Shown here: piece by piece, positions 23,920 through 30,583 of the stretch
Layout: each line of letters begins with the position of its first letter
How positions within the stretch are numbered: the stretch's first letter is position 1
Source: Pediococcus argentinicus
GTDB lineage: Bacteria; Bacillota; Bacilli; Lactobacillales; Lactobacillaceae
Assembly (NCBI RefSeq): GCF_001437605.1
Contig: NZ_JQCQ01000020.1
Span: 1-32,426 of the forward strand
Reading direction: 5' to 3'
Length of the DNA stretch: 32,426 bases
Notes under the pieces: generated by a model
What the model saw: the letters and a program-made list of their open reading frames with translations, nothing else
What the model was told of the DNA's origin: nothing
Databases searched by the model: none
Translations under genes and position numbers: made by a program

Positions 23920-23937
23920 TTGAACACATTATTTACA
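23910..23937. repeat. direct repeat B (toxin ribosome site and start)
   Basis: GTAAACTCCATTGAAC, then ACA, then TTATTTACA. It spans the region from the ribosome site into the first toxin codons, so an RNA complementary to repeat A can cover it. Confidence 0.8.
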
Positions 23938-24012
23938 TGCTGTATTACTATCTTACTAAATGTATTATCTTGTGTCATTTATGACTTAGTTAAATATTTT
24001 CTAAGAAAATAA
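23920..24012 (+). CDS. candidate type I toxin, small hydrophobic peptide
   Basis: A 30-residue peptide starting at TTG, 9 nt after GGAGG: a short polar start (MNTLFT), a hydrophobic helix of about 18 residues (CCITILLNVLSCVIYDLV) and a basic tail (KYFLRK). This is the size and layout of Fst/Ldr-type membrane toxins from type I systems. It lacks the Pro-x-x-x-Gly pattern of classical Fst, so it may be a distinct family. The context strongly supports it: structured leader, buried ribosome site, its own terminator and a divergent antisense RNA sharing repeats with the start region. Expected action is membrane damage when the antisense RNA is lost; toxicity is inference. Confidence 0.62.
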   Translation: MNTLFTCCITILLNVLSCVIYDLVKYFLRK

Positions 24013-24022
24013 TATGGCAAGG

Positions 24023-24053
24023 AAACAGTAGTTTTGTAACTGCTGTTTTTTTT
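24023..24053 (+). terminator. terminator of the toxin mRNA
   Basis: ACAGTAG...CTGCTGT hairpin followed by a run of eight T residues. Confidence 0.85.
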
Positions 24054-24061
24054 GTACTCTG

Positions 24062-24070
24062 ATTATAACA
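24062..24070 (-). promoter_or_regulatory. minus-strand promoter converging on the toxin gene
   Basis: Near-perfect extended -10 TGTTATAAT, reading into the toxin terminator and gene from the 3' side. No protein gene follows, so it could give a second antisense RNA in the convergent arrangement known from the pAD1 par locus. The -35 is weak. Confidence 0.4.
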
Positions 24071-24160
24071 AAAACTCACAAAAGATTGTGGGTGCTTAGT
24101 GTTTTCATTTCCCACTTCTTGTGGCTTTAATCAGCCCACCCACTAACAAAATAGCATAAC

Positions 24161-24194
24161 AAAAGACCCAAACTATTCCAAGTAGTTAGGGCCT
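24161..24194 (-). terminator. terminator of the C39 peptidase gene
   Basis: Minus-strand stem GGCCCTAACTA/TAGTTTGGGTC followed by TTTTGTT, about 90 bp after the stop codon. The 24071-24160 stretch holds only short inverted repeats built on GTGGG and CCCAC. Confidence 0.65.
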
Positions 24195-24281
24195 TAGTGT
24201 TCTATTAGTTCTCTTTTTCTTGCAAAATATGTGTAACACAAAAATATATTTTGACTCAAATCAGGTATATTATGGTTAGAT

Positions 24282-25550
24282 TTATCCAACCGACACTGCA
24301 AATTTCATATAATTGTAAGACCGCATAAACGAAGCCTTACTAATCCAGTAGACACCATTCTCTGGATCCACAATATGAAACGAATTCTTATTATAGCCGT
24401 CAACGGTAACGACATGAGCGTTATCTACTCCATAACCCCAGTTATATTTATCCCAAACAGCAGTACGATAGTTTAAAGTAATCCAACTAACGACTGGCTT
24501 TCCATCCTTTACTGAGTTTATAATTCCTTGTTCATTAGTGCCACTAATGTTCTTAGCGCTACTAAATCGTTGTACCCAAGGAGTGAGTGCAGATGGAAAA
24601 ATGGATTGATAAATACCATATGTTACACGGAAAGGAGTTCCTCCGAATCCTTGATATGGATTACCATTCTTTGCTACTGGCATAGTCTTTATAAAGTGCT
24701 TTAGATCATAATTTGTAGCTTTGCCTTTATAATGTAAAGCCTCTAATGTACTTGCAGCTTCACAACCCATAGGAGCACCAGCAGCTTCTTGGCTAATGTA
24801 CTTAACACCTAAAACCTTCGAGCTTGCAACTACAGGCTTGTTAGGTTCTTTCTTATTAACAGCATCTCCATTACTTCCAAAGTAATATTGCACGTTTCCA
24901 TCTTGATAATATCGATTACGGTACTGCACATGGTCTGATCCATAATATTCTAACTTGTTATTGCCGTAGTGCCGTAAACCGACTACTGCATCACCATTAC
25001 CACCAAAATAATACAAATTATTTCCATCTCGATAGTATCGATTACGATACTGCACATGATTAGCCCCATAATACTCTAACTTGTTATTGCCGTAGTGCCG
25101 TAAGCCAGTTACTGCATCACCATTACCGCCGAAATAATATAATTTATTTCCATCTCGGTAATATCGATTACGATATTGTACATGGTTAGACCCATAATAT
25201 TCTAATCTGTTATTGCCATAGTAGCGTAAACCAGTGACTGCATCGCCATTACTACCAAAGTAATACAGCTTATTTCCATCTCGGTAATATCGATTACGAT
25301 ATTGCACATGGTCTGATCCATAATATTCTAATTTATTATTGCCGTAGTAACGTAGGCCAGTTATCGCATTACCATTACTATCAAAATAATACAGTTTATT
25401 TCCTTCTCGATGGTATCGATTGCGATACTGAGAATGCAATGTCTTATTTGATGCAATTACATTGACAGAATTATCACTACTTATCATTACAATACTACCG
25501 ATTGATAGTGCTGATACAGCAATCGCTATATATTTAACTAACTTATTCAT
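24282..25550 (-). CDS. secreted C39-like cysteine peptidase with cell-wall-type repeats
   Basis: A 422-residue exported protein. The signal peptide is at residues 1-33. Residues 41-234 hold four full and one partial 42-residue repeat (QYRNRYYRDGNKLYYF, then GNGDAVTGLRYYGNNKLEYYG), rich in Tyr, Gly and Asn, resembling choline- or glucan-binding surface repeats. The C-terminal 170 residues are a peptidase C39-like domain (PF13529): a Cys in APMGCEAAS (about 263), a His in DNAHVVTVDGYN (about 379) and an Asp in IVDPENG (about 395). Its substrate is unknown; an envelope role is likely. AGGAG lies 9 nt before the ATG. It is cargo of the tmRNA-integrated element. Confidence 0.87.
   Translation of the reverse strand: MNKLVKYIAIAVSALSIGSIVMISSDNSVNVIASNKTLHSQYRNRYHREGNKLYYFDSNGNAITGLRYYGNNKLEYYGSDHVQYRNRYYRDGNKLYYFGSNGDAVTGLRYYGNNRLEYYGSNHVQYRNRYYRDGNKLYYFGGNGDAVTGLRHYGNNKLEYYGANHVQYRNRYYRDGNNLYYFGGNGDAVVGLRHYGNNKLEYYGSDHVQYRNRYYQDGNVQYYFGSNGDAVNKKEPNKPVVASSKVLGVKYISQEAAGAPMGCEAASTLEALHYKGKATNYDLKHFIKTMPVAKNGNPYQGFGGTPFRVTYGIYQSIFPSALTPWVQRFSSAKNISGTNEQGIINSVKDGKPVVSWITLNYRTAVWDKYNWGYGVDNAHVVTVDGYNKNSFHIVDPENGVYWISKASFMRSYNYMKFAVSVG
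24849..25430 (-). repeat. 126-bp tandem repeats within the C39 gene
   Basis: Four complete and one partial in-frame copies of a 126-bp unit. They could expand or contract by recombination and change the wall-binding array length. Confidence 0.85.
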
Positions 25551-25683
25551 TCACTTAAACTCCTAATATATTTTAAATATTCACACACGCTCTAATTACC
25601 ATTTCCCGACTGATTATACACTGAACTCAACCGAAATCGTATGAGAACACGTCCTACAACACTGTTAATCACCAATTTATTTT

Positions 25684-26529
25684 CTATCTAATATCTTCAA
25701 CCACCGATTCAGAAATTTTCTTGTTTCCGTCAAATAGCTTTCCTTTTATTGCTCTTTTCATCTGAAATATAGATCCGTCTTCATTCAAAGTAAGTGCAAA
25801 AATTCCGCCATCAAACTCTGATGAACGACTGCCAGAATCAATCAAATAGCGTGGCACATCTTCACTATCCGCTTGCATTTTAATATATCCCTTACCCATA
25901 TCATAAAATGGCATTGTTTGGACTGGCGTATGACCTGTCACTATCACTTTACCAAGTGAGTTTTTGTGCCAATTGTTAGGTCGATTAGTACCATCGAAAT
26001 AATAGTCATCACGAATCCACATTAAATCATTTCTATCTTGTTCATCTAGTTTTCCGTCCCAAAGTAAACCTGCGTGAACAGCTAAAATATTTTTATTACT
26101 CCAAGTTAACGGCAGACTATTTAAAAAATCTGTATACTTTTTTAGGTCACCTTGGTTCAACATTTCTTCCACAACATCTAAATTACTACTATGAATTCCT
26201 AACTGTCTCCAAGTTTGATTACCACCATTTATGCGCCACAACTTGGCTTCAAATTCATTTCCCCATGCAGTTTGAATCCAAAAATTATCATGGTTACCCA
26301 ATAATGCAGTATCATCATTATTGTTAACTCGATTCATAACTATATCTAAAACACCTATTGAATCTACTACAGAATTTTCAGTATGATCAAAAAACTTTCT
26401 TTGCCCCATACCATCAATATAATCTCCCAAAAAAACTATCTTATTTTCAGTTATCACGGAATCATTTAGTAAAGTTTTTAAATCATCAACTGCACCATGA
26501 ATGTCTCCGATGAAAGTGGTTTTTTTCAT
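25684..26529 (-). CDS. PPP-family metallophosphatase
   Basis: A 281-residue cytoplasmic phosphoesterase of the calcineurin-like/PPP type. All metal motifs are present: GDIHG (residues 8-12), GDYIDG (about 35), GNHDNFW (about 78), VHAG (about 152) and TGHTP (about 199). Such enzymes remove phosphate from Ser/Thr/Tyr proteins or split diadenosine polyphosphates (PrpE, ApaH relatives). Motifs do not separate these options. GGTGGAG precedes the ATG by about 5 nt. It lies 133 bp upstream of the peptidase gene on the same strand, inside the element, nearest to ssrA. PPP phosphatases are common phage and island cargo. Confidence 0.88.
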   Translation of the reverse strand: MKKTTFIGDIHGAVDDLKTLLNDSVITENKIVFLGDYIDGMGQRKFFDHTENSVVDSIGVLDIVMNRVNNNDDTALLGNHDNFWIQTAWGNEFEAKLWRINGGNQTWRQLGIHSSNLDVVEEMLNQGDLKKYTDFLNSLPLTWSNKNILAVHAGLLWDGKLDEQDRNDLMWIRDDYYFDGTNRPNNWHKNSLGKVIVTGHTPVQTMPFYDMGKGYIKMQADSEDVPRYLIDSGSRSSEFDGGIFALTLNEDGSIFQMKRAIKGKLFDGNKKISESVVEDIR

Positions 26530-26649
26530 TTTTACTCCACCTCTAATTCAATTCATTTAATAAATCTAACACCATTAAATACCTATAAAAGTTCTCCTGA
26601 AATACTTCACTACTCAATTTTACTACTTTAAAAAGAATTGAACTCCAAT

Positions 26650-26669
26650 AGACAAAATAAATTTTGTCT
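26650..26669. promoter_or_regulatory. 20-bp palindrome upstream of the phosphatase gene
   Basis: AGACAAAAT-AA-ATTTTGTCT, about 120 bp before the start codon; operator-like. The 26530-26786 stretch otherwise shows nothing definite. Confidence 0.4.
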
Positions 26670-26786
26670 TTTACTTCAATCATTAAAAAACGATAAAAAT
26701 ACATTTATGTCAACTATAATGAGTAACATACATCCCTACCTACCACGATATTAAATTAAATTTCTTACTTAGAATCTTATTGCCAT

Positions 26787-26831
26787 TAAAAAAACTGATA
26801 CATTAGAGCGGTTGTGCTCTAAATGTACCAG
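26787..26831 (-). terminator. terminator now following ssrA
   Basis: Minus-strand CTGGTACATTTAGAGC...GCTCTAATGTATCAG followed by TTTTTTT. It lies inside the element boundary, so it was supplied by the incoming DNA. Confidence 0.88.
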
Positions 26832-26847
26832 CTTTTTCTAAATGTTA

Positions 26848-26865
26848 AAAATGGAGTCGGCGGGG
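26848..26865. repeat. att-like direct repeat, ssrA copy
   Basis: AAAATGGAGTCGGCGGGG, formed by the acceptor-stem 3' strand and T-arm edge of tmRNA. Confidence 0.85.
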
Positions 26866-27218
26866 ATCGAACCCGCGTCCAAGCATGTTGCCACCGTAAT
26901 ATCTACACTCATATCTATACTATTTAAATTTCGCGATACAAAACGCCGCATAGCAGGGCTTTCATGTAAAGCTAGCTTGATGATCCTCTTCTAAACTTTC
27001 CAAACGTAAAAGATTAGCGCAAGCCCGTTTCATTTAGGACCCGCTACTAGCCCACGGGCAAGACTAGACGGATCTACGTTAAGCTGGTATTAAGCAGCTA
27101 AAGCGTAAGAATTGTTATTATTTTTTGCAGTTATAATAAACTGAGCGTTTTAACGTAGACGCGACCTACGAAGTGCAATCACGGTACAACCCACACCTGT
27201 CGAATCCATAACGACCCC
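26852..27218 (-). ncRNA. ssrA: transfer-messenger RNA (tmRNA)
   Basis: Rescues stalled ribosomes. The 5' end GGGGTCG (27218) pairs with the 3' acceptor strand CGACTCC, followed by discriminator A. The T-arm is GCGGG-TTCGATC-CCCGC. The tag reading frame (27128-27090) resumes at GCA and encodes AKNNNNSYALAA then TAA, a lactobacillus-type tag ending in the ALAA degradation signal. An extended -10 TGATATACT lies 15 nt upstream. CCA is not encoded, and the 3' end serves as attachment site for the element at 23514-26865. Confidence 0.97.
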
Positions 27219-27232
27219 ATAAGTGTATCTTC

Positions 27233-27241
27233 AGTATATCA
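27233..27241 (-). promoter_or_regulatory. promoter of ssrA
   Basis: Extended -10 TGATATACT on the minus strand, within the small palindrome CAGTAT-GAT-ATACTG. Confidence 0.5.
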
Positions 27242-27249
27242 TACTGAGT

Positions 27250-27399
27250 TTACTTACGATTTTTATTGTTTTCGATTGGAATTGGGCGAAGTGCTAATTG
27301 ACCCTGACTCTGTAATCGATCCAATAGACGGTCTACAAGTTCAGAATTTTCTAGGTTCTTTAGTAAATAATCTAATAAAGCATTCTTTGTTCTGCGCAT
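27250..27399 (-). CDS. small basic protein upstream of ssrA
   Basis: A 49-residue protein, MRRTKNALLDYLLKNLENSE continuing to a basic end (NNKNRK). It has a strong ribosome site, AAAGGGGG, about 9 nt before the ATG. It is soluble and probably helical in its first 35 residues, with a Pro-containing tail (LRPIPIEN). I do not recognise it. It lies on the same strand as ssrA, whose promoter begins within 10 bp of the stop codon, so read-through into tmRNA is possible. The good ribosome site and intact frame make it a likely real gene. Confidence 0.65.
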   Translation of the reverse strand: MRRTKNALLDYLLKNLENSELVDRLLDRLQSQGQLALRPIPIENNKNRK

Positions 27400-27494
27400 C
27401 TTCGGTTCCCCCTTTTAATTAAAGCATAGCCATATAATAGATACTTACAAAACAAAAGTCAACTAATTTAACGGATGGTAAAACTTTCTTTAGA

Positions 27495-27503
27495 TGTTAC
27501 AAT
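27495..27503 (+). promoter_or_regulatory. extended -10 promoter of the licD-like gene
   Basis: ATGTTACAAT region with TG-T-TACAAT (hexamer 27498-27503), 36 nt before the start codon. Confidence 0.5.
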
Positions 27504-27539
27504 TAACACATAGAAAACGTTTAGAAAGGACCACTTATT

Positions 27540-28352
27540 TTGTCACAAATTGAACAGTTACATCGGGTTGAACTTGGGACTCTTAAATTAATTATCGATA
27601 TTTGTAAGAAACATCATATTGAATACTTTATGATTGGTGGATCATTGCTAGGTACGATTCGACATGACGGCTTTATTCCTTGGGACGACGATGTCGATTT
27701 AGGTATGACGCGTAGAAATTATAATGAATTTGTACGTGTGGCACCAGTAGAACTTCAGCACACCCACTACTTCATGCAAACAGCTGATACAGATCCAAAT
27801 TTTGCATTTAGTTATATGAAGATTCTTGATACAAATACCTATATCGAAGAAAAGAATAATGTGAATGACGCTCGTAAAGGTGTATTTGTGGACATTTTTC
27901 CACTGGATAAAATTCCGCATCAACCAGAAGTACGTCAAGCAGTCTACAACCGTTTCAAATTCTATGACACAACAATCCTACTTCGTTTAGGTTATAACGT
28001 GGTCCGGACACCTTTCCGAAAGGATCCGGAAGATAAATCACTCAATTTATTCATGACAGTGGCTAATATGAAGGAAAAGCGTGAAAATATCATGCGCTTG
28101 TATGAGCATGAGCCTTTCCATCATTATAAAAACTATGCTTCTCAGTATGCCTACAATATGGAAGTCATGAGCCAAAAAGAAGTATACGAACTTACAACTC
28201 ACAAATTTGAATCAATTGAAGTTGCGATTCCTAAACATTACGATCAAATCTTAAATCGAATGTATGGTGACTATATGCAATTGCCTGATGAAAAAGATCA
28301 AGTTGCAAAACATATCGATACCCTTGTTATTGATGGTAAACAAATTGAATAA
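27540..28352 (+). CDS. LicD-family phosphotransferase
   Basis: A 270-residue cytoplasmic enzyme of the LicD family (nucleotidyltransferase fold), which transfers phosphocholine or similar phospho-groups to teichoic acids and surface glycans. The signature GGSLLGTIRHDGFIPWDDD, then VD, lies at residues 33-54 and supplies the catalytic acidic residues; KGVFVDIFPLD near residue 116 is also typical. The start is TTG at 27540 (MSQIEQLHR), about 10 nt after AAAGGA, in line with the family N-terminus. The group transferred is unknown; many lactobacilli lack choline, so it may be another phospho-substituent. Monocistronic, converging with ohyA across a shared terminator. Confidence 0.9.
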   Translation: MSQIEQLHRVELGTLKLIIDICKKHHIEYFMIGGSLLGTIRHDGFIPWDDDVDLGMTRRNYNEFVRVAPVELQHTHYFMQTADTDPNFAFSYMKILDTNTYIEEKNNVNDARKGVFVDIFPLDKIPHQPEVRQAVYNRFKFYDTTILLRLGYNVVRTPFRKDPEDKSLNLFMTVANMKEKRENIMRLYEHEPFHHYKNYASQYAYNMEVMSQKEVYELTTHKFESIEVAIPKHYDQILNRMYGDYMQLPDEKDQVAKHIDTLVIDGKQIE

Positions 28353-28353
28353 A

Positions 28354-28396
28354 CGAAATGCCAACCTACGCTCTCAGTCATAGGTTGGCATTTTTA
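28354..28396. terminator. bidirectional terminator between licD-like gene and ohyA
   Basis: AAATGCCAACCTA...TAGGTTGGCATTT, a 13-bp stem with flanking A and T runs. Confidence 0.88.
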
Positions 28397-28412
28397 TTAA
28401 CTCTTATTATTT

Positions 28413-30089
28413 TTATCTGAACATAGTTCTTGTTGCACGAGCCAAGACTTTGGGATCCTTCTCGTAATGATGAACTGGTGTTAATTCTGTATCAGGAATA
28501 CCCATGAAGTGGTAAACCGCGATTTGTGCGGCACGAACTGAATACTGTTCTGTAAATACCATATCAAATGGCATTTCAACGAATTGACTGATGAATGCCA
28601 AGTTCTTAGAATTCTTTGGTACAACATCAGGACGATCACCAATTGCACGTTGATTGAATAATGCACTAGCATATGGCATGTAAACCGGAATGACGTTTAC
28701 AATACTATCCATAATTTCAGCTTCATGATTTTCAATGTTGTCAGCAGCAGGATCAACTTCTGATAAATGACCAAGCAATTCTTGAAGGATTTCTTTACCC
28801 GTCATTTCCATGATGGTCTTGTCAACATAGTCACCCTTCTTACGTGGGAACATTGTGTAGCCCCAGAAGACGGTCTCATTTTCCTTTTGAGCCTTGAAAT
28901 GTGGTTGATGATGAACAACGATTGACATCAAATTATTACTATCAACCCAAGTATTCAACGCATTCCCTGGCTCTTGTTGTGTAATCCGGCTGATTTGATT
29001 CAATAGGTAATGGTTGTTAGTTGTAACTGTAAAGCTGAACCATTCACTTTGAGCACGATCATTAAAGAACTTATCAGGTGTTCCTAAATTGTAGAAGTGT
29101 TCTGTAGCTTGCTTCCATAACTTAGCACTTGGTGCATATTCCATGTTTTCTGTAACTGGTGTATCGAAATCACCCATTGATGAACTATCTGTAATTGAGC
29201 CATTGGTATCAAATACAAAGTCATTTTCATCAACCTTGATAACACCCTTTTCTTTTTCACCATCAACATCTTCATACTCAAGACCCGTAACCACGATATC
29301 ATCACGTAGGTCTGTGTCTTTAAAGTCGAATGCAGTAATCTTACGGTTGTTTACGAAATGAACACCTTGGTCTTCCAAGTATTTACGCATTGGAAGAATG
29401 ATACTTTCATACTGGTTGTATGGTGTTCTCGTAACACCTTCCAAAGTGTTGATTCGGCTAAATTCCAGAATCATACGGTTCATGTAACGACGAAGTTCCA
29501 TCGCCGAACTTTCTTTCTTGAAAGCGAAGGTTGTTTCCCACATGTACCAGAAATTAGTTGTGAACATGTGTGGACTGTCTTTGAACCATTCTTCAATGCT
29601 GACATTATTAAGCTTATTTTCTTTACTTTCAGGCATCAACATCAATTTAGTTAACAACATGCGATCTTTATTATCAAATTGCATGTGTGAATAATCTTTC
29701 TTGTCGCCTTGATTACGAACCCCATCAATTTTGTCCATTAAACGAGCTACATCATGGGTTGGATGAGCATGGTCAAAGTTTAAAATGTCATCTGTAACAG
29801 ACTGTCCAGGATTATCCAATGATGGAACACTTCTTAATACATCCCAGAGGTTTTCGTACGTCTCTTCATTCAACATCCGGCCACCTTTAGCTAGGTAGCC
29901 TTTGTTATTTGATAAACTCTTGTTGCCATACTCGTCTTCATAGTTAGCAACGGTTGCACCATCATTAGCACCATGCTTTTCGAGACCAAACATTGTGATT
30001 TGGTCGCCACTCCATCCACCGTCTCTGATTAAGTAGATTCCAGCAGCAAGATTACCAATTCCAGTTCCAATCATATATGCTTTTGCCAT
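28413..30089 (-). CDS. ohyA: oleate hydratase (FAD-dependent, MCRA family)
   Basis: Adds water to the cis-9 double bond of oleate or linoleate to give 10-hydroxy fatty acids; in lactobacilli it helps detoxify free fatty acids. At 558 residues it is close to the family length. The FAD-binding GTGIGNLAAGIYLIRDGG is at residues 8-25, followed by the signature GGRMLNEETYENLWDVL (about 69-85) with the conserved Glu. AAGGAG lies 9 nt before the ATG. It is the second gene of an operon with an ArsR-type regulator 17 nt upstream, suggesting that the regulator controls it in response to a lipid or membrane signal. Confidence 0.95.
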   Translation of the reverse strand: MAKAYMIGTGIGNLAAGIYLIRDGGWSGDQITMFGLEKHGANDGATVANYEDEYGNKSLSNNKGYLAKGGRMLNEETYENLWDVLRSVPSLDNPGQSVTDDILNFDHAHPTHDVARLMDKIDGVRNQGDKKDYSHMQFDNKDRMLLTKLMLMPESKENKLNNVSIEEWFKDSPHMFTTNFWYMWETTFAFKKESSAMELRRYMNRMILEFSRINTLEGVTRTPYNQYESIILPMRKYLEDQGVHFVNNRKITAFDFKDTDLRDDIVVTGLEYEDVDGEKEKGVIKVDENDFVFDTNGSITDSSSMGDFDTPVTENMEYAPSAKLWKQATEHFYNLGTPDKFFNDRAQSEWFSFTVTTNNHYLLNQISRITQQEPGNALNTWVDSNNLMSIVVHHQPHFKAQKENETVFWGYTMFPRKKGDYVDKTIMEMTGKEILQELLGHLSEVDPAADNIENHEAEIMDSIVNVIPVYMPYASALFNQRAIGDRPDVVPKNSKNLAFISQFVEMPFDMVFTEQYSVRAAQIAVYHFMGIPDTELTPVHHYEKDPKVLARATRTMFR

Positions 30090-30106
30090 ACTCGTTCACT
30101 CCTTAT

Positions 30107-30451
30107 CTAATCTTCAATATTCTGAAGGGACGCTCTGATTAAAGCCACCAAGCGTTCCAGCTTTTCCAATGTGTTATCTAATGTTAAATGGTAAGTATTC
30201 TGCAACCCATGTTTAGTTGATCCAACAATCTTAACCTGTTTTAAGATCTTCAAATGGTGCGAGACTGCTGGTTGAGACAAACTCATATTTTCGACTAACT
30301 CTGTAACCGTCAATCCATGTTTTAAATGTGAACCTAATAAAATTATGATTTTTTGTCGATTTGAATCAGATAGTGCATTTAAAACGTCAATATCTGAAAC
30401 GAATTCATCCAACGCAAGTTGCTGTGCCTCACTAATAGGTGCTTCACTCAT
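30107..30451 (-). CDS. ArsR-family transcriptional regulator
   Basis: A 114-residue winged-helix regulator. The DNA-binding core is LTVTELVENMSLSQPAVSHH followed by LKILKQ (about residues 47-72). The ELCVCDL-type metal-binding cysteines of classical ArsR/CadC proteins are absent; the protein has no Cys at all, so a thiolate metal sensor is unlikely. The start at 30451 (MSEAPISE) has GGAGG 7 nt upstream. It heads the operon with ohyA and diverges from a P1B ATPase. An ATTCATA/TATGAAT repeat over its own transcription start is probably its operator. It may sense fatty acids or redox state; this is inference. Confidence 0.9.
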   Translation of the reverse strand: MSEAPISEAQQLALDEFVSDIDVLNALSDSNRQKIIILLGSHLKHGLTVTELVENMSLSQPAVSHHLKILKQVKIVGSTKHGLQNTYHLTLDNTLEKLERLVALIRASLQNIED

Positions 30452-30463
30452 CACATCACCTCC

Positions 30464-30487
30464 ATTCATATATTTAAATCTATGAAT
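30464..30487. promoter_or_regulatory. putative ArsR operator
   Basis: Inverted repeat ATTCATA-N10-TATGAAT, immediately downstream of the arsR -10 box; similar in form to known ArsR/SmtB operators. Confidence 0.6.
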
Positions 30488-30516
30488 ATGGTAGCATGAT
30501 TATTTGAGGTTTGCAA
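30488..30516 (-). promoter_or_regulatory. promoter of the arsR-ohyA operon
   Basis: -35 TTGCAA (30511-30516), 17-bp spacer, -10 TACCAT (30488-30493) on the minus strand. Confidence 0.55.
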
Positions 30517-30541
30517 CCGGTTTCATGAAATCTTTATCCGT

Positions 30542-30568
30542 GTTAAAATTAGTTTAGAACAATTCTAA
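30542..30568 (+). promoter_or_regulatory. P-type ATPase promoter with Fur/PerR-like palindrome
   Basis: Extended -10 GTTAAAAT with TG before it (TAAAAT at 30544-30549), then TTAGAA-CAA-TTCTAA (30554-30568) over the expected start. The 15-bp site matches the PerR box consensus at 11 of 14 fixed positions. Confidence 0.45.
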
Positions 30569-30583
30569 CAAGAGGGTGAAAAT

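Larger units (their letters stand above)
23514..26865. mobile_element. decayed integrative element at the ssrA 3' end
   Basis: Bounded by two identical 18-bp copies of AAAATGGAGTCGGCGGGG. One copy (26848-26865) is the 3' end of the tmRNA gene and the other (23514-23531) is free-standing. A tyrosine-recombinase C-terminus lies 50 bp inside the free copy. Cargo: toxin-antitoxin-like locus, C39 peptidase and phosphatase. tmRNA 3' ends are classic integration sites. No complete integrase, structural or replication genes remain, so it is probably immobile. Confidence 0.8.

Noticed and set aside
24849-25430. Regular repeats that might be a CRISPR array
   Set aside because: The 126-bp units are in-frame coding repeats with no unique spacers.
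29358-29654. 98-residue open frame antisense to ohyA
   Set aside because: Shadow frame within a conserved enzyme gene.
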